From Gordius sp. MW1 (Eukaryota; Nematomorpha; Gordioida; Gordea; Gordiidae), in NCBI GenBank assembly GCA_964036665.1, contig OZ038526.1, forward strand, positions 15,128,001-15,192,000: a DNA stretch of 64,000 nucleotides, read 5' to 3'. Under the pieces are notes generated by a model. That model ran no database searches, was not told the DNA's origin, and was given only the letters and a program-made list of their open reading frames with translations. Made by a program: the position numbers and the translations under genes. The number at the start of each line of letters is the position of its first letter. Positions within the stretch are counted from its first letter, which is position 1. Positions 36,712 through 50,600 of the stretch are shown piece by piece.

Positions 36712-39700
36712 TAAATTTTTACTTGGGATCATAGAAACCACGTCTGAAAACGACAACTTTCATCGGATGAATACGGTTCAAAGAAAAATATGTGAAAAAT
36801 TTTGAGGTAAAAATATTTATTTTTTTCGATTCTATGTGAAAGAGCATGAAAAAATATATAAAAGTAAGTCAATTTGAGAATCCTATTATCCTCGATTGAC
36901 TTCCGAAAAGAGGTTTTAAGCTGCGAGAACTATCATTTTGACAAAAGACAACGTTTTATTGTTGCGATTAGTTTGTTGTATCGCAACGTGAGTGCTTAAT
37001 TTTTGAAAACTGCTCTATGCGATCATGATTTCAAAGTAATAGTTTTTAGATTCTGATAAATTTTTACTTGGGATCATAGAAACCACGTCTGAAAACGACA
37101 ACTTTCATCGGATGAATACGGTTCAAAGAAATTTATGTGAAAGATTTTGAGGTTAAAATATTTATTTTTTTCGATTCTATGTGAAAGAGCATGAAAAAAT
37201 ATATAAAAGTAAGCCAATTTGAGAATCCTATTATCCTCGATTGACTTCCGAAAAAAGGTTTTAAGCTGCGAGAACTATCATTTTGACAAAAGACAACGTT
37301 TTATTGTTGCGATTAGTTTGTTGTATCGCAACGTGAGTGCTTAATTTTTGAAAACTGCTCTATGCGATCATGATTTCAAAGTAATAGTTTCTAGATTCTT
37401 ATAAATTTTTACTTGGGATCATAGAAACCACGTCTGAAAACGACAACTTTAATCGGATGAATACGGTTCAAAGAAAAATATGTGAAAAATTTTGAGGTAA
37501 AAATATTTATTTTTTTCGATTCTATGTGAAAGAGCATGAAAAAATATATAAAAGTAAGCCAATTTGAGAATCCTATTATCCTCGATTGACTTCCGAAAAG
37601 AGGTTTTAAGCTGCGAGAACTATCATTTTGACAAAAGACAACGTTTTATTGTTGCGATTAGTTTGTTGTATCGCAACGTGAGTGCTTAATTTGAAAACTG
37701 CTCTATGCGATCATGATTTCAAAGTAATAGTTTTTAGATTCTGATAAATTTTTACTTGGGATCATAGAAACCACGTCTGAAAACGACAACTTTCATCGGA
37801 TGAATACGGTTCAAAGAAAAATATGTGAAAAATTTTGAGGTAAAAATATTTATTTTTTTCAATTCTATGTGAAAGAGCATGAAAAAATATATAAAAGTAA
37901 GCCAATTTGAGATACCTATTATCCTCGATTGACTTCCGAAAAGAGGTTTTAAGCTGCGAGAACTATCATTTTGACAAAAGACAACGTTTTATTGTTGCGA
38001 TTAGTTTGTTGTATCGCAACGTGAGTGTTAATTTTTGAAAACTGCTCTATGCGATCATGATTTCAAAGTAATAGTTTCTAGATTCTTATAAATTTTTACT
38101 TGGGATCATAGAAACCACGTCTGAAAACGACAACTTTAATCGGATGAATACGGTTCAAAGAAAAATATGTGAAAAATTTTGAGGTAAAAATATTTATTTT
38201 TTTCAATTCTATGTGAAAGAGCATGAAAAAATATATAAAAGTAAGCCAATGTGAGAATCCTATTATCCTCGATTGACTTCCGAAAAGAGGTTTTAAGCTG
38301 CGAGAACTATCATTTTGACAAAAGACAACGTTTTATTGTTGCGATTAGTTTGTTGTATCGCAACGTGAGTGCTTAATTTTTGAAAACTGCTCTATGCGAT
38401 CATGATTTCAAAGTAATAGTTTCTAGATTCTTATAAATTTTTACTTGGGATCATAGAAACCACGTCTGAAAACGACAACTTTAATCGGATGAATACGGTT
38501 CAAAGAAAAATATGTGAAAAATTTTGAGGTAAAAATATTTATTTTTTTCGATTCTATGTGAAAGAGCATGAAAAAATATATAAAAGTAAGCCAATTTGAG
38601 AATCCTATTATCCTCGATTGACTACCGAAAAGAGGTTTTAAGCTGCGAGAACTATCATTTTGACAAAAGACAACGTTTTATTGTTGCGATTAGTTTGTTG
38701 TATCGCAACGTGAGTGCTTAATTTTTAAAAACTGCTCTATGCGATCATGATTTCAAAGTAATAGTTTTTAGATGATAAATTTTTACTTGGGATCATAGAA
38801 ACCACGTCTGAAAACGACAACTTTCATCGGATGAATACGGTTCAAAGAAATTTATGTGAAAGATTTTGAGGTTAAAATATTTATTTTTTTCGATTCTATG
38901 TGAAAGAGCATGAAAAAATATATAAAAGTAAGCCAATTTGAGAATCCTATTATCCTCGATTGACTTGCGAAAAAAGGTTTTAAGCTGCGAGAACTATCAT
39001 TTTGACAAAAGACAACGTTTTATTGTTGCGATTAGTTTGTTGTATCGCAACGTGAGTGCTTAATTTTTGAAAACTGCTCTATGCGATCATGATTTCAAAG
39101 TAATAGTTTCTAGATTCTTATAAATTTTTACTTGGGATCATAGAAACCACGTCTGAAAACGACAACTTTAATCGGATGAATACGGTTCAAAGAAAAATAT
39201 GTGAAAAATTTTGAGGTAAAAATATTTATTTTTTTCGATTCTATGTGAAAGAGCATGAAAAAATATATAAAAGTAAGCCAATTTGAGAATCCTATTATCC
39301 TCGATTGACTTCCGAAAAGAGGTTTTAAGCTGCGAGAACTATCATTTTGACAAAAGACAATGTTTTATTGTTGCGATTAGTTTGTTGTATCGCAACGTGA
39401 GTGCTTAATTTTTGAAAACTGCTCTATGCGATCATGATTTCAAAGTAATAGTTTTTAGATTCTGATAAATTTTTACTTGGAATCATAGAAACCACGTCTG
39501 AAAACGACAACTTTCATCGGATGAATACGGTTCAAAGAAAAATATGTGAAAAATTTTGAGGTAAAAATATTTATTTTTTTCGATTCTATGTGAAAGAGCA
39601 TGAAAAAATATATAAAAGTAAGCCAATTTGAGAATCCTATTATCCTCGATTGACTTCCGAAAAGAGGTTTTAAGCTGCGAGAACTATCATTTTGACAAAA

Positions 39701-42700
39701 GACAACGTTTTATTGTTGCGATTAGTTTGTTGTATCGCAACGTGAGTGCTTAATTTTTGAAAACTGCTCTATGCGATCATGATTTCAAAGTAATAGTTTT
39801 TAGATTCTGATAAATTTTTACTTGGTATCATAGAAACCACGTCTGAAAACGACAACTTTCATCGAATGAATACGGTTCAAAGAAAAATATTTTTTTCGAT
39901 TCTATGTGAAAGAGCATAAAAAAATATATAAAAGTAAGCCAATTTGAGAATCCTATTATCCTCGATTGACTTCCGAAAAGAGGTTTTAAGCTGCGAGAAC
40001 TATCATTTTGACAAAAGACAACGTTTTATTGTTGCGATTAGTTTGTTGTATCGCAACGTGAGTGCTTAATTTTTGAAAACTGCTCTATGCGATCATGATT
40101 TCAAAGTAATAGTTTTTAGATTCTGATAAATTTTTACTTGGGATCATAGAAACCACGTCTGAAAACGACAACTTTCATCGGATGAATACGGTTCAAAGAA
40201 AAATATGTGAAAGATTTTGAGGTTATAATATTTATTTTTTTCGATTCTATGTGAAAGAGCATGAAAAAATATATAAAAGTAAGCCAATTTGAGAATCCTA
40301 TTATCCTCGATTGACTTCCGAAAAGAGGTTTTAAGCTGCGAGAACTATCATTTTTACAAAAGACAACGTTTTATTGTTGCGATTAGTTTGTTGTATCGCA
40401 ACGTGAGTGCTTAATTTTTGAAAACTGCTCTATGCGATCATGATTTCAAAGTAATAGTTTTTAGATTCTGATAAATTTTTACTTGGGATCATAGAAACCA
40501 CGTCTGAAAACGACAACTTTCATCGGATGAATACGGTTCAAAGAAAAATATGTGAAAGATTTTGAGGTTATAATATTTATTTTTTTCGATTCTATGTGAA
40601 AGAGCATGAAAAAATATATAAAAGTAAGCCAATTTGAGAATGATATTATCCTCGATTGACTTCCGAAAAGAGGTTTTAAGCTGCGAGAACTATCATTTTT
40701 ACAAAAGACAACGTTTTATTGTTGCGATTAGTTTGTTGTATCGCAACGTGAGTGCTTAATTTTTGAAAACTGCTCTATGCGATCATGATTTCAAAGTAAT
40801 AGTTTTTAGATTCTGATAAATTTTTACTTGGGATCATAGAAACCACGTCTGAAACGACAACTTTCATCGGATGAATACGGTTCAAAGAAAAATACGTGAA
40901 AAATTTTGAGATAAAAATATTTATTTTTTTCGATTCTATGTGAAAGAGCATGAAAAAATATATAAAAGTAAGCCAATTTGAGAATCCTATTATCCTCGAT
41001 TGACTTCCGAAAAGAGGTTTTAAGCTGCGAGAACTATCATTTTTACAAAAGACAACGTTTTATTGTTGCGATTAGTTTGTTGTATCGCAACGTGAGTGCT
41101 TAATTTTTGAAAACTGCTCTATGCGATCATGATTTCAAAGTAATAGTTTTTAGATTCTGATAAATTTTTACTTGGGATCATAGAAACCACGTCTGAAAAC
41201 GACAACTTTCATCGGATGAATACGGTTCAAAGAAAAATATGTGAAAGATTTTGAGGTTATAATATTTATTTTTTTCGATTCTATGTGAAAGAGCATGAAA
41301 AAATATATAAAAGTAAGCCAATTTGAGAATCCTATTATCCTCGATTGATTTCCGAAAAGAGGTTTTAAGCGGCGAGAACTATCATTTTGACAAAAGACAA
41401 CGTTTTATTGTTGCGATTAGTTTGTTGTATCGCAACGTGAGTGCTTAATTTTTGAAAACTGCTCTATGCGATCATGATTTCAAAGTAATAGTTTTTAGAT
41501 TCTGATAAATTTTTACTTGGGATCATAGAAACCACGTCTGAAAACGACAACTTTCATCGGATGAATACGGTTCAAAGAAAAATATGTGAAAGATTTTGAG
41601 GTTATAATATTTATTTTTTTCGATTCTATGTGAAAGAGCATGAAAAAATATATAAAAGTAAGCCAATTTGAGAATCCTATTATCCTCGATTGACTTCCGA
41701 AAAGAGGTTTTAAGCTGCGAGAACTATCATTTTTACAAAAGACAACGTTTTATTGTTGCGATTAGTTTGTTGTATCGCAACGTGAGTGCTTAATTTTTGA
41801 AAACTGCTCTATGCGATCATGATTTCAAAGTAATAGTTTTTAGATTCTGATAAATTTTTACTTGGGATCATAGAAACCACGTCTGAAAACGACAACTTTC
41901 ATCGGATGAATACGGTTCAAAGAAAAATATGTGAAAGATTTTGAGGTTATAATATTTATTTTTTTCGATTCTATGTGAAAGAGCATGAAAAAATATATAA
42001 AAGTAAGCCAATTTGAGGAATGATATTATCCTCGATTGACTTCCGAAAAGAGGTTTTAAGCTGCGAGAACTATCATTTTTACAAAAGACAACGTTTTATT
42101 GTTGCGATTAGTTTGTTGTATCGCAACGTGAGTGCTTAATTTTTGAAAACTGCTCTATGCGATCATGATTTCAAAGTAATAGTTTTTAGATTCTGATAAA
42201 TTTTTACTTGGGATCATAGAAACCACGTCTGAAACGACAACTTTCATCGGATGAATACGGTTCAAAGAAAAATACGTGAAAAATTCTGAGATAAAAATAT
42301 TTATTTTTTTCGATTCTATGTGAAAGAGCATGAAAAAATATATAAAAGTAAGCCAATTTGAGAATCCTATTATCCTCGATTGACTTCCGAAAAGAGGTTT
42401 TAAGCTGCGAGAACTATCATTTTTACAAAAGACAACGTTTTATTGTTGCGATTAGTTTGTTGTATCGCAACGTGAGTGCTTAATTTTTGAAAACTGCTCT
42501 ATGCGATCATGATTTCAAAGTAATAGTTTCTAGATTCTTATAAATTTTTACTTGGGATCATAGAAACCACGTCTGAAAACGACAACTTTAATCGGATGAA
42601 TACGGTTCAAAGAAAAATATGTGAAAAATTTTGAGGTAAAAATATTTATTTTTTTCGATTCTATGTGAAAGAGCATGAAAAAATATATAAAAGTAAGCCA

Positions 42701-42885
42701 ATTTGAGAATCCTATTATCCTCGATTGACTTGCGAAAAAAGGTTTTAAGCTGCGAGAACTATCATTTTGACAAAAGACAACGTTTTATTGTTGCGATTAG
42801 TTTGTTGTATCGCAACGTGAGTGCTTAATTTTTGAAAACTGCTCTATGCGATCATGATTTCAAAGTAATAGTTTCTAGATTCTTA

Positions 42886-45268
42886 TAAATTTTTACTTGG
42901 GATCATAGAAACCACGTCTGAAAACGACAACTTTAATCGGATGAATACGGTTCAAAGAAAAATATGTGAAAAATTTTGAGGTAAAAATATTTATTTTTTT
43001 CGATTCTATGTGAAAGAGCATGAAAAAATATATAAAAGTAAGCCAATTTGAGAATCCTATTATCCTCGATTGACTTCCGAAAAGAGGTTTTAAGCTGCGA
43101 GAACTATCATTTTGACAAAAGACAATGTTTTATTGTTGCGATTAGTTTGTTGTATCGCAACGTGAGTGCTTAATTTTTGAAAACTGCTCTATGCGATCAT
43201 GATTTCAAAGTAATAGTTTTTAGATTCTGATAAATTTTTACTTGGAATCATAGAAACCACGTCTGAAAACGACAACTTTCATCGGATGAATACGGTTCAA
43301 AGAAAAATATGTGAAAAATTTTGAGGTAAAAATATTTATTTTTTTCAATTCTATGTGAAAGAGCATGAAAAAATATATAAAAGTAAGCCAATTTGAGAAT
43401 CCTATTATCCTCGATTGACTTCCGAAAAGAGGTTTTAAGCTGCGAGAACTATCATTTTGACAAAAGACAACGTTTTATTGTTGCGATTAGTTTGTTGTAT
43501 CGCAACGTGAGTGCTTAATTTGAAAACTGCTCTATGCGATCATGATTTCAAAGTAATAGTTTTTAGATTCTGATAAATTTTTACTTGGGATCATAGAAAC
43601 CACGTCTGAAAACGACAACTTTCATCGGATGAATACGGTTCAAAGAAAAATATGTGAAAAATTTTGAGGTAAAAATATTTATTTTTTTCGATTCTATGTG
43701 AAAGAGCATGAAAAAATATATAAAAGTAAGCCAATTTGAGAATCCTATTATCCTCGATTGACTTCCGAAAAGAGGTTTTAAGCTGCGAGAACTATCATTT
43801 TGACAAAAGACAACGTTTTATTGTTGCGATTAGTTTGTTGTATCGCAACGTGAGTGCTTAATTTTTGAAAACTGCTCTATGCGATCATGATTTCAAAGTA
43901 ATAGTTTTTAGATTCTGATAAATTTTTACTTGGTATCATAGAAACCACGTCTGAAAACGACAACTTTCATCGAATGAATACGGTTCAAAGAAAAATATTT
44001 TTTTCGATTCTATGTGAAAGAGCATAAAAAAATATATAAAAGTAAGCCAATTTGAGAATCCTATTATCCTCGATTGACTTCCGAAAAGAGGTTTTAAGCT
44101 GCGAGAACTATCATTTTGACAAAAGACAACGTTTTATTGTTGCGATTAGTTTGTTGTATCGCAACGTGAGTGCTTAATTTTTGAAAACTGCTCTATGCGA
44201 TCATGATTTCAAAGTAATAGTTTTTAGATTCTGATAAATTTTTACTTGGGATCATAGAAACCACGTCTGAAAACGACAACTTTCATCGGATGAATACCGT
44301 TCAAAGAAAAATATGTGAAAGATTTTGAGGTTATAATATTTATTTTTTTCGATTCTATGTGAAAGAGCATGAAAAAATATATAAAAGTAAGCCAATTTGA
44401 GAATCCTATTATCCTCGATTGACTTCCGAAAAGAGGTTTTAAGCTGCGAGAACTATCATTTTTACAAAAGACAACGTTTTATTGTTGCGATTAGTTTGTT
44501 GTATCGCAACGTGAGTGCTTAATTTTTGAAAACTGCTCTATGCGATCATGATTTCAAAGTAATAGTTTTTAGATTCTGATAAATTTTTACTTGGGATCAT
44601 AGAAACCACGTCTGAAAACGACAACTTTCATCGGATGAATACGGTTCAAAGAAAAATATGTGAAAGATTTTGAGGTTATAATATTTATTTTTTTCGATTC
44701 TATGTGAAAGAGCATGAAAAAATATATAAAAGTAAGCCAATTTGAGAATGATATTATCCTCGATTGACTTCCGAAAAGAGGTTTTAAGCTGCGAGAACTA
44801 TCATTTTTACAAAAGACAACGTTTTATTGTTGCGATTAGTTTGTTGTATCGCAACGTGAGTGCTTAATTTTTGAAAACTGCTCTATGCGATCATGATTTC
44901 AAAGTAATAGTTTTTAGATTCTGATAAATTTTTACTTGGGATCATAGAAACCACGTCTGAAACGACAACTTTCATCGGATGAATACGGTTCAAAGAAAAA
45001 TACGTGAAAAATTTTGAGATAAAAATATTTATTTTTTTCGATTCTATGTGAAAGAGCATGAAAAAATATATAAAAGTAAGCCAATTTGAGAATCCTATTA
45101 TCCTCGATTGACTTCCGAAAAGAGGTTTTAAGCTGCGAGAACTATCATTTTTACAAAAGACAACGTTTTATTGTTGCGATTAGTTTGTTGTATCGCAACG
45201 TGAGTGCTTAATTTTTGAAAACTGCTCTATGCGATCATGATTTCAAAGTAATAGTTTTTAGATTCTGA
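42886..45268 (+). repeat. 2,383-bp seven-monomer unit, copy 1
   Basis: Monomer lengths are 345, 345, 343, 345, 316, 345 and 344... summed from the measured starts 42886, 43231, 43574, 43919, 44235, 44580 and 44925 to 45268 they total 2,383 bp. Directly abuts copy 2. A private change is GAATACCGTTC near 44293. The first monomer has TTGGGATCAT where copy 2 has TTGGAATCAT. Confidence 0.9.
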
Positions 45269-47651
45269 TAAATTTTTACTTGGAATCATAGAAACCACGT
45301 CTGAAAACGACAACTTTAATCGGATGAATACGGTTCAAAGAAAAATATGTGAAAAATTTTGAGGTAAAAATATTTATTTTTTTCGATTCTATGTGAAAGA
45401 GCATGAAAAAATATATAAAAGTAAGCCAATTTGAGAATCCTATTATCCTCGATTGACTTCCGAAAAGAGGTTTTAAGCTGCGAGAACTATCATTTTGACA
45501 AAAGACAATGTTTTATTGTTGCGATTAGTTTGTTGTATCGCAACGTGAGTGCTTAATTTTTGAAAACTGCTCTATGCGATCATGATTTCAAAGTAATAGT
45601 TTTTAGATTCTGATAAATTTTTACTTGGAATCATAGAAACCACGTCTGAAAACGACAACTTTCATCGGATGAATACGGTTCAAAGAAAAATATGTGAAAA
45701 ATTTTGAGGTAAAAATATTTATTTTTTTCAATTCTATGTGAAAGAGCATGAAAAAATATATAAAAGTAAGCCAATTTGAGAATCCTATTATCCTCGATTG
45801 ACTTCCGAAAAGAGGTTTTAAGCTGCGAGAACTATCATTTTGACAAAAGACAACGTTTTATTGTTGCGATTAGTTTGTTGTATCGCAACGTGAGTGCTTA
45901 ATTTGAAAACTGCTCTATGCGATCATGATTTCAAAGTAATAGTTTTTAGATTCTGATAAATTTTTACTTGGGATCATAGAAACCACGTCTGAAAACGACA
46001 ACTTTCATCGGATGAATACGGTTCAAAGAAAAATATGTGAAAAATTTTGAGGTAAAAATATTTATTTTTTTCGATTCTATGTGAAAGAGCATGAAAAAAT
46101 ATATAAAAGTAAGCCAATTTGAGAATCCTATTATCCTCGATTGACTTCCGAAAAGAGGTTTTAAGCTGCGAGAACTATCATTTTGACAAAAGACAACGTT
46201 TTATTGTTGCGATTAGTTTGTTGTATCGCAACGTGAGTGCTTAATTTTTGAAAACTGCTCTATGCGATCATGATTTCAAAGTAATAGTTTTTAGATTCTG
46301 ATAAATTTTTACTTGGTATCATAGAAACCACGTCTGAAAACGACAACTTTCATCGAATGAATACGGTTCAAAGAAAAATATTTTTTTCGATTCTATGTGA
46401 AAGAGCATAAAAAAATATATAAAAGTAAGCCAATTTGAGAATCCTATTATCCTCGATTGACTTCCGAAAAGAGGTTTTAAGCTGCGAGAACTATCATTTT
46501 GACAAAAGACAACGTTTTATTGTTGCGATTAGTTTGTTGTATCACAACGTGAGTGCTTAATTTTTGAAAACTGCTCTATGCGATCATGATTTCAAAGTAA
46601 TAGTTTTTAGATTCTGATAAATTTTTACTTGGGATCATAGAAACCACGTCTGAAAACGACAACTTTCATCGGATGAATACGGTTCAAAGAAAAATATGTG
46701 AAAGATTTTGAGGTTATAATATTTATTTTTTTCGATTCTATGTGAAAGAGCATGAAAAAATATATAAAAGTAAGCCAATTTGAGAATCCTATTATCCTCG
46801 ATTGACTTCCGAAAAGAGGTTTTAAGCTGCGAGAACTATCATTTTTACAAAAGACAACGTTTTATTGTTGCGATTAGTTTGTTGTATCGCAACGTGAGTG
46901 CTTAATTTTTGAAAACTGCTCTATGCGATCATGATTTCAAAGTAATAGTTTTTAGATTCTGATAAATTTTTACTTGGGATCATAGAAACCACGTCTGAAA
47001 ACGACAACTTTCATCGGATGAATACGGTTCAAAGAAAAATATGTGAAAGATTTTGAGGTTATAATATTTATTTTTTTCGATTCTATGTGAAAGAGCATGA
47101 AAAAATATATAAAAGTAAGCCAATTTGAGAATGATATTATCCTCGATTGACTTCCGAAAAGAGGTTTTAAGCTGCGAGAACTATCATTTTTACAAAAGAC
47201 AACGTTTTATTGTTGCAATTAGTTTGTTGTATCGCAACGTGAGTGCTTAATTTTTGAAAACTGCTCTATGCGATCATGATTTCAAAGTAATAGTTTTTAG
47301 ATTCTGATAAATTTTTACTTGGGATCATAGAAACCACGTCTGAAACGACAACTTTCATCGGATGAATACGGTTCAAAGAAAAATACGTGAAAAATTTTGA
47401 GATAAAAATATTTATTTTTTTCGATTCTATGTGAAAGAGCATGAAAAAATATATAAAAGTAAGCCAATTTGAGAATCCTATTATCCTCGATTGACTTCCG
47501 AAAAGAGGTTTTAAGCTGCGAGAACTATCATTTTTACAAAAGACAACGTTTTATTGTTGCGATTAGTTTGTTGTATCGCAACGTGAGTGCTTAATTTTTG
47601 AAAACTGCTCTATGCGATCATGATTTCAAAGTAATAGTTTTTAGATTCTGA
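45269..47651 (+). repeat. 2,383-bp seven-monomer unit, copy 2
   Basis: Same order and same total length as 42886-45268. Private changes include TATCACAACG near 46540 and GTTGCAATTAG near 47213, both of which fall in the arms of the conserved inverted repeat and weaken it. The unit is followed directly by Region VI, whose first monomer is a relative of this unit's first monomer. Confidence 0.9.
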
Positions 47652-50600
47652 TAAATTTTTACTTGGAATCATAGAAACCACGTCTGAAAACGACAACTTT
47701 AATCGGATGAATACGGTTCAAAGAAAAATATGTGAAAAATTTTGAGATAAAAATATTTATTTTTTTCGATTCTATGTGAAAGAGCATGAAAAAATATATA
47801 AAAGTAAGCCAATTTGAGAATCCTATTATCCTCGATTGACTTCCGAAAAGAGGTTTTAAGCTGCGAGAACTATCATTTTTACAAAAGACAACGTTTTATT
47901 GCTGCGATTAGTTTGTTGTATAGCAACGTGAGTGCTTAATTTTTGAAAACTGCTCTATGAGATCATGATTTCAAAGTAATAGTTTTTAGATTCTGATAAA
48001 TTTTTACTTGGGATCATAGAAACCACGTCTGAAAACGACAACTTTCATCTGATGAATACGGTTCAAAGAAAAATATGTGAAAAATTTTGAGGTAAAAATA
48101 TTTATTTTTTTCGATTCTATGTGAAAGAGCATGAAAAAATATATAAAAGTAAGCCAATTTGAGAATCCTATTATCCTCGATTGACTTCCGAAAAGAGGTT
48201 TTAAGCTGCGAGAACTATCATTTTGACAAAAGACAACGTTTTATTGTTGCGATTAGTTTGTTGTATCGCAACGTGAGTGCTTAATTTTTGAAAACTGCTC
48301 TATGCGATCATGATTTCAAAGTAATAGTTTTTAGATTCTGATAAATTTTTACTTGGGATCATAGAAACCACGTCTGAAAACGACAACTTTCATCGGATGA
48401 ATACGGTTCAAAGAAAAATATGTGAAAGATTTTGAGGTTATAATATTTATATTTTTCGATTCTATGTGAAAGAGCATGAAAAAATATATAAAAGTAAGCC
48501 AATTTGAGAATCCTATTATCCTCGATTGACTTCCGAAAAGAGGTTTTAAGCTGCGAGAACTATCATTTTTACAAAAGACAACGTTTTATTGCTGCGATTA
48601 GTTTGTTGTATAGCAACGTGAGTGCTTAATTTTTGAAAACTGCTCTATGCGATCATGATTTCAAAGTAATAGTTTTTAGATTCTGATTAATTTTTACTTG
48701 GGACATAGAAATCACGTCTGAAAACGACAACTTTCATCTGATGAATACGGTTCAAAGAAAAATATGTGAAAGATTTTGAGGTTAAAATCTTATTTTTTTC
48801 GATTCTATGTGAAAGAGCATGAAAAAATATATAAAAGTAAGCCAATTTGAGAATCCTATTATCCTCGATTGACTTCCGAAAAAAGGTTTTAAGCTGCGAG
48901 AACTATCATTTTGACAAAAGATAACGTTTTATTGTTGCGATTAGTTTGTTGTATCGTAACGTGAGTGCTTAATTTTTGAAAACTGCTCTATGCGATCATG
49001 ATTTCAAAGTAATAGTTTTTAGATTCTGATAAATTTTTACTTGGTATCATAGAAACCACGTCTGAAAACGACAACTTTCATCGGATGAATACGGTTCAAA
49101 GAAAAATATTTTTTTCGATTCTATGTGAAAGAGCATGAAAAAATATATAAAAGTAAGCCAATTTGAGAATCCTATTATCCTCGATTGACTTCCGAAAAGA
49201 GGTTTTAAGCTGCGAGAACTATCATTTTTACAAAAGACAACGTTTTATTGCTGCGATTAGTTTGTTGTATAGCAACGTAAGTGCTTAATTTTTGAAAACT
49301 GCTCTATGCGATCATGATTTCAAAGTAATAGTTTTTAGATTCTGATAAATTTTTACTTGGGATCATAGAAACCACGTCTGAAAACGACAACTTTCATCGG
49401 ATGAATACGGTTCAAAGAAAAATATGTGAAAAATTTTGAGATAAAAATATTTATTTTTTTCGATACTATGTGAAAGAGCATGAAAAAATATATAAAAGTA
49501 AGCCAATTTGAGAATCCTATTATCCTCGATTGACTTCCGAAAAGAGGTTTTAAGCTGCGAGAACTATCATTTTTACAAAAGACAACGTTTTATTGTTGCG
49601 ATTAGTTTGTTGTATCGCAACGTGAGTGCTTAATTTTTGAAAACTGCTCTATGCGATCATGATTTCAAAGTAATAGTTTTTGGATTCTTATAAATTTTTA
49701 CTTGGGATCATAGAAACCACGTCTGAAAACGACAACTTTCATCGGATGAATACGGTTCAAAGAAAAATATTTTTTTCGATTCTATGTGAAAGAGCATGAA
49801 AAAATATATAAAAGTAAGTAATTTGAGAATCCTATTATCCTCGATTGACTTCCGAAAAGAGTTTTAAGCTGCGAGAACTATCATTTTGACAAAAGACAAC
49901 GTTTTATTGTTGCGATTAGTTTGTTGTATCGCAACGTGAGTGCTTAATTTTTGAAAACTGCTCTATGCGATCATGATTTCAAAGTAATAGTTTTTAGATT
50001 CTGATAAATTTTTACTTGGGATCATAGAAACCACGTCTGAAACGACAACTTTCATCGGATGAATACGGTTCAAAGAAAAATATGTGAAAAATTTTGACAT
50101 AAAAATATTTATTTTTTTCGTTACTATGTGAAAAAGCATGAAAAAATATATAAAAGTAAGCCAATTTGAGAATCCTATTATCCTCGATTGACTTCCGAAA
50201 AGAGGTTTTAAGCTGCGAGAACTATCATTTTTACAAAAGACAACGTTTTATTGTTGCGATTAGTTTGTTGTATCGCAACGTGAGTGCTTAATTTTTGAAA
50301 ACTGCTCTATGCGATCATGATTTCAAAGTAATAGTTTTTAGATTCTGATAAATTTTTACTTGGGATCATAGAAACCACGTCTGAAAACGACAACTTTCAT
50401 CGGATGAATACGGTTCAAAGAAAAATATGTGAAAAATTTTGAGGTAAAAATATTTATTTTTTTCGATTCTATGTGAAAGAGCATGAAAAAATATATAAAA
50501 GTAAGCCAATTTGAGAATCCTATTATCCTCGATTGACTTCCGAAAAGAGGTTTTAAGCTGCGAGAACTATCATTTTGACAAAAGACAACGTTTTATTGTT

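Larger units (their letters stand above)
24733..39810 (+). repeat. Region IV: nine-monomer cassette and 13-monomer duplication
   Basis: Forty-four monomers start at 24733, 25077, 25417, 25763, 26102, 26445, 26790, 27135, 27480, 27796, 28140, 28484, 28829, 29174, 29516, 29861, 30206, 30551, 30896, 31239, 31582, 31927, 32270, 32615, 32960, 33305, 33618, 33962, 34306, 34651, 34996, 35338, 35684, 36029, 36374, 36712, 37057, 37402, 37745, 38089, 38434, 38776, 39121 and 39466. A marker series CTGAAACGAC, CGAAACGTAG, ACTTCAGAAAAG, GAGGTTATAAT, TTGGAATCAT begins at 24733, 27796 and 33618. Another trio (GACTACC, GAAATTTATGTG, GACAATGTTT) begins at 29516, 35338 and, in part, 38434. Between these lie monomers with GCTTAATTTGAAAAC. 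No gene. Confidence 0.86.
39811..47651 (+). repeat. Region V: seven-monomer HOR (2,383 bp) and partial copies
   Basis: Twenty-three monomers start at 39811, 40127, 40472, 40817, 41161, 41506, 41851, 42197, 42541, 42886, 43231, 43574, 43919, 44235, 44580, 44925, 45269, 45614, 45957, 46302, 46618, 46963 and 47308. The unit, phased at GACAATGTTT, is: TTTAATCGG with GACAATG; TTGGAATCAT with CAATTC; a standard monomer; the 29-bp deletion monomer with GCATAAAAAA; GAGGTTATAAT; GAGAATGATATT; and CTGAAACGAC with ATACGTG. Full units are 42886-45268 and 45269-47651. The stretch 39811-41160 is the last four monomers of such a unit, and 41506-42540 repeats its last three. No gene. Confidence 0.9.
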
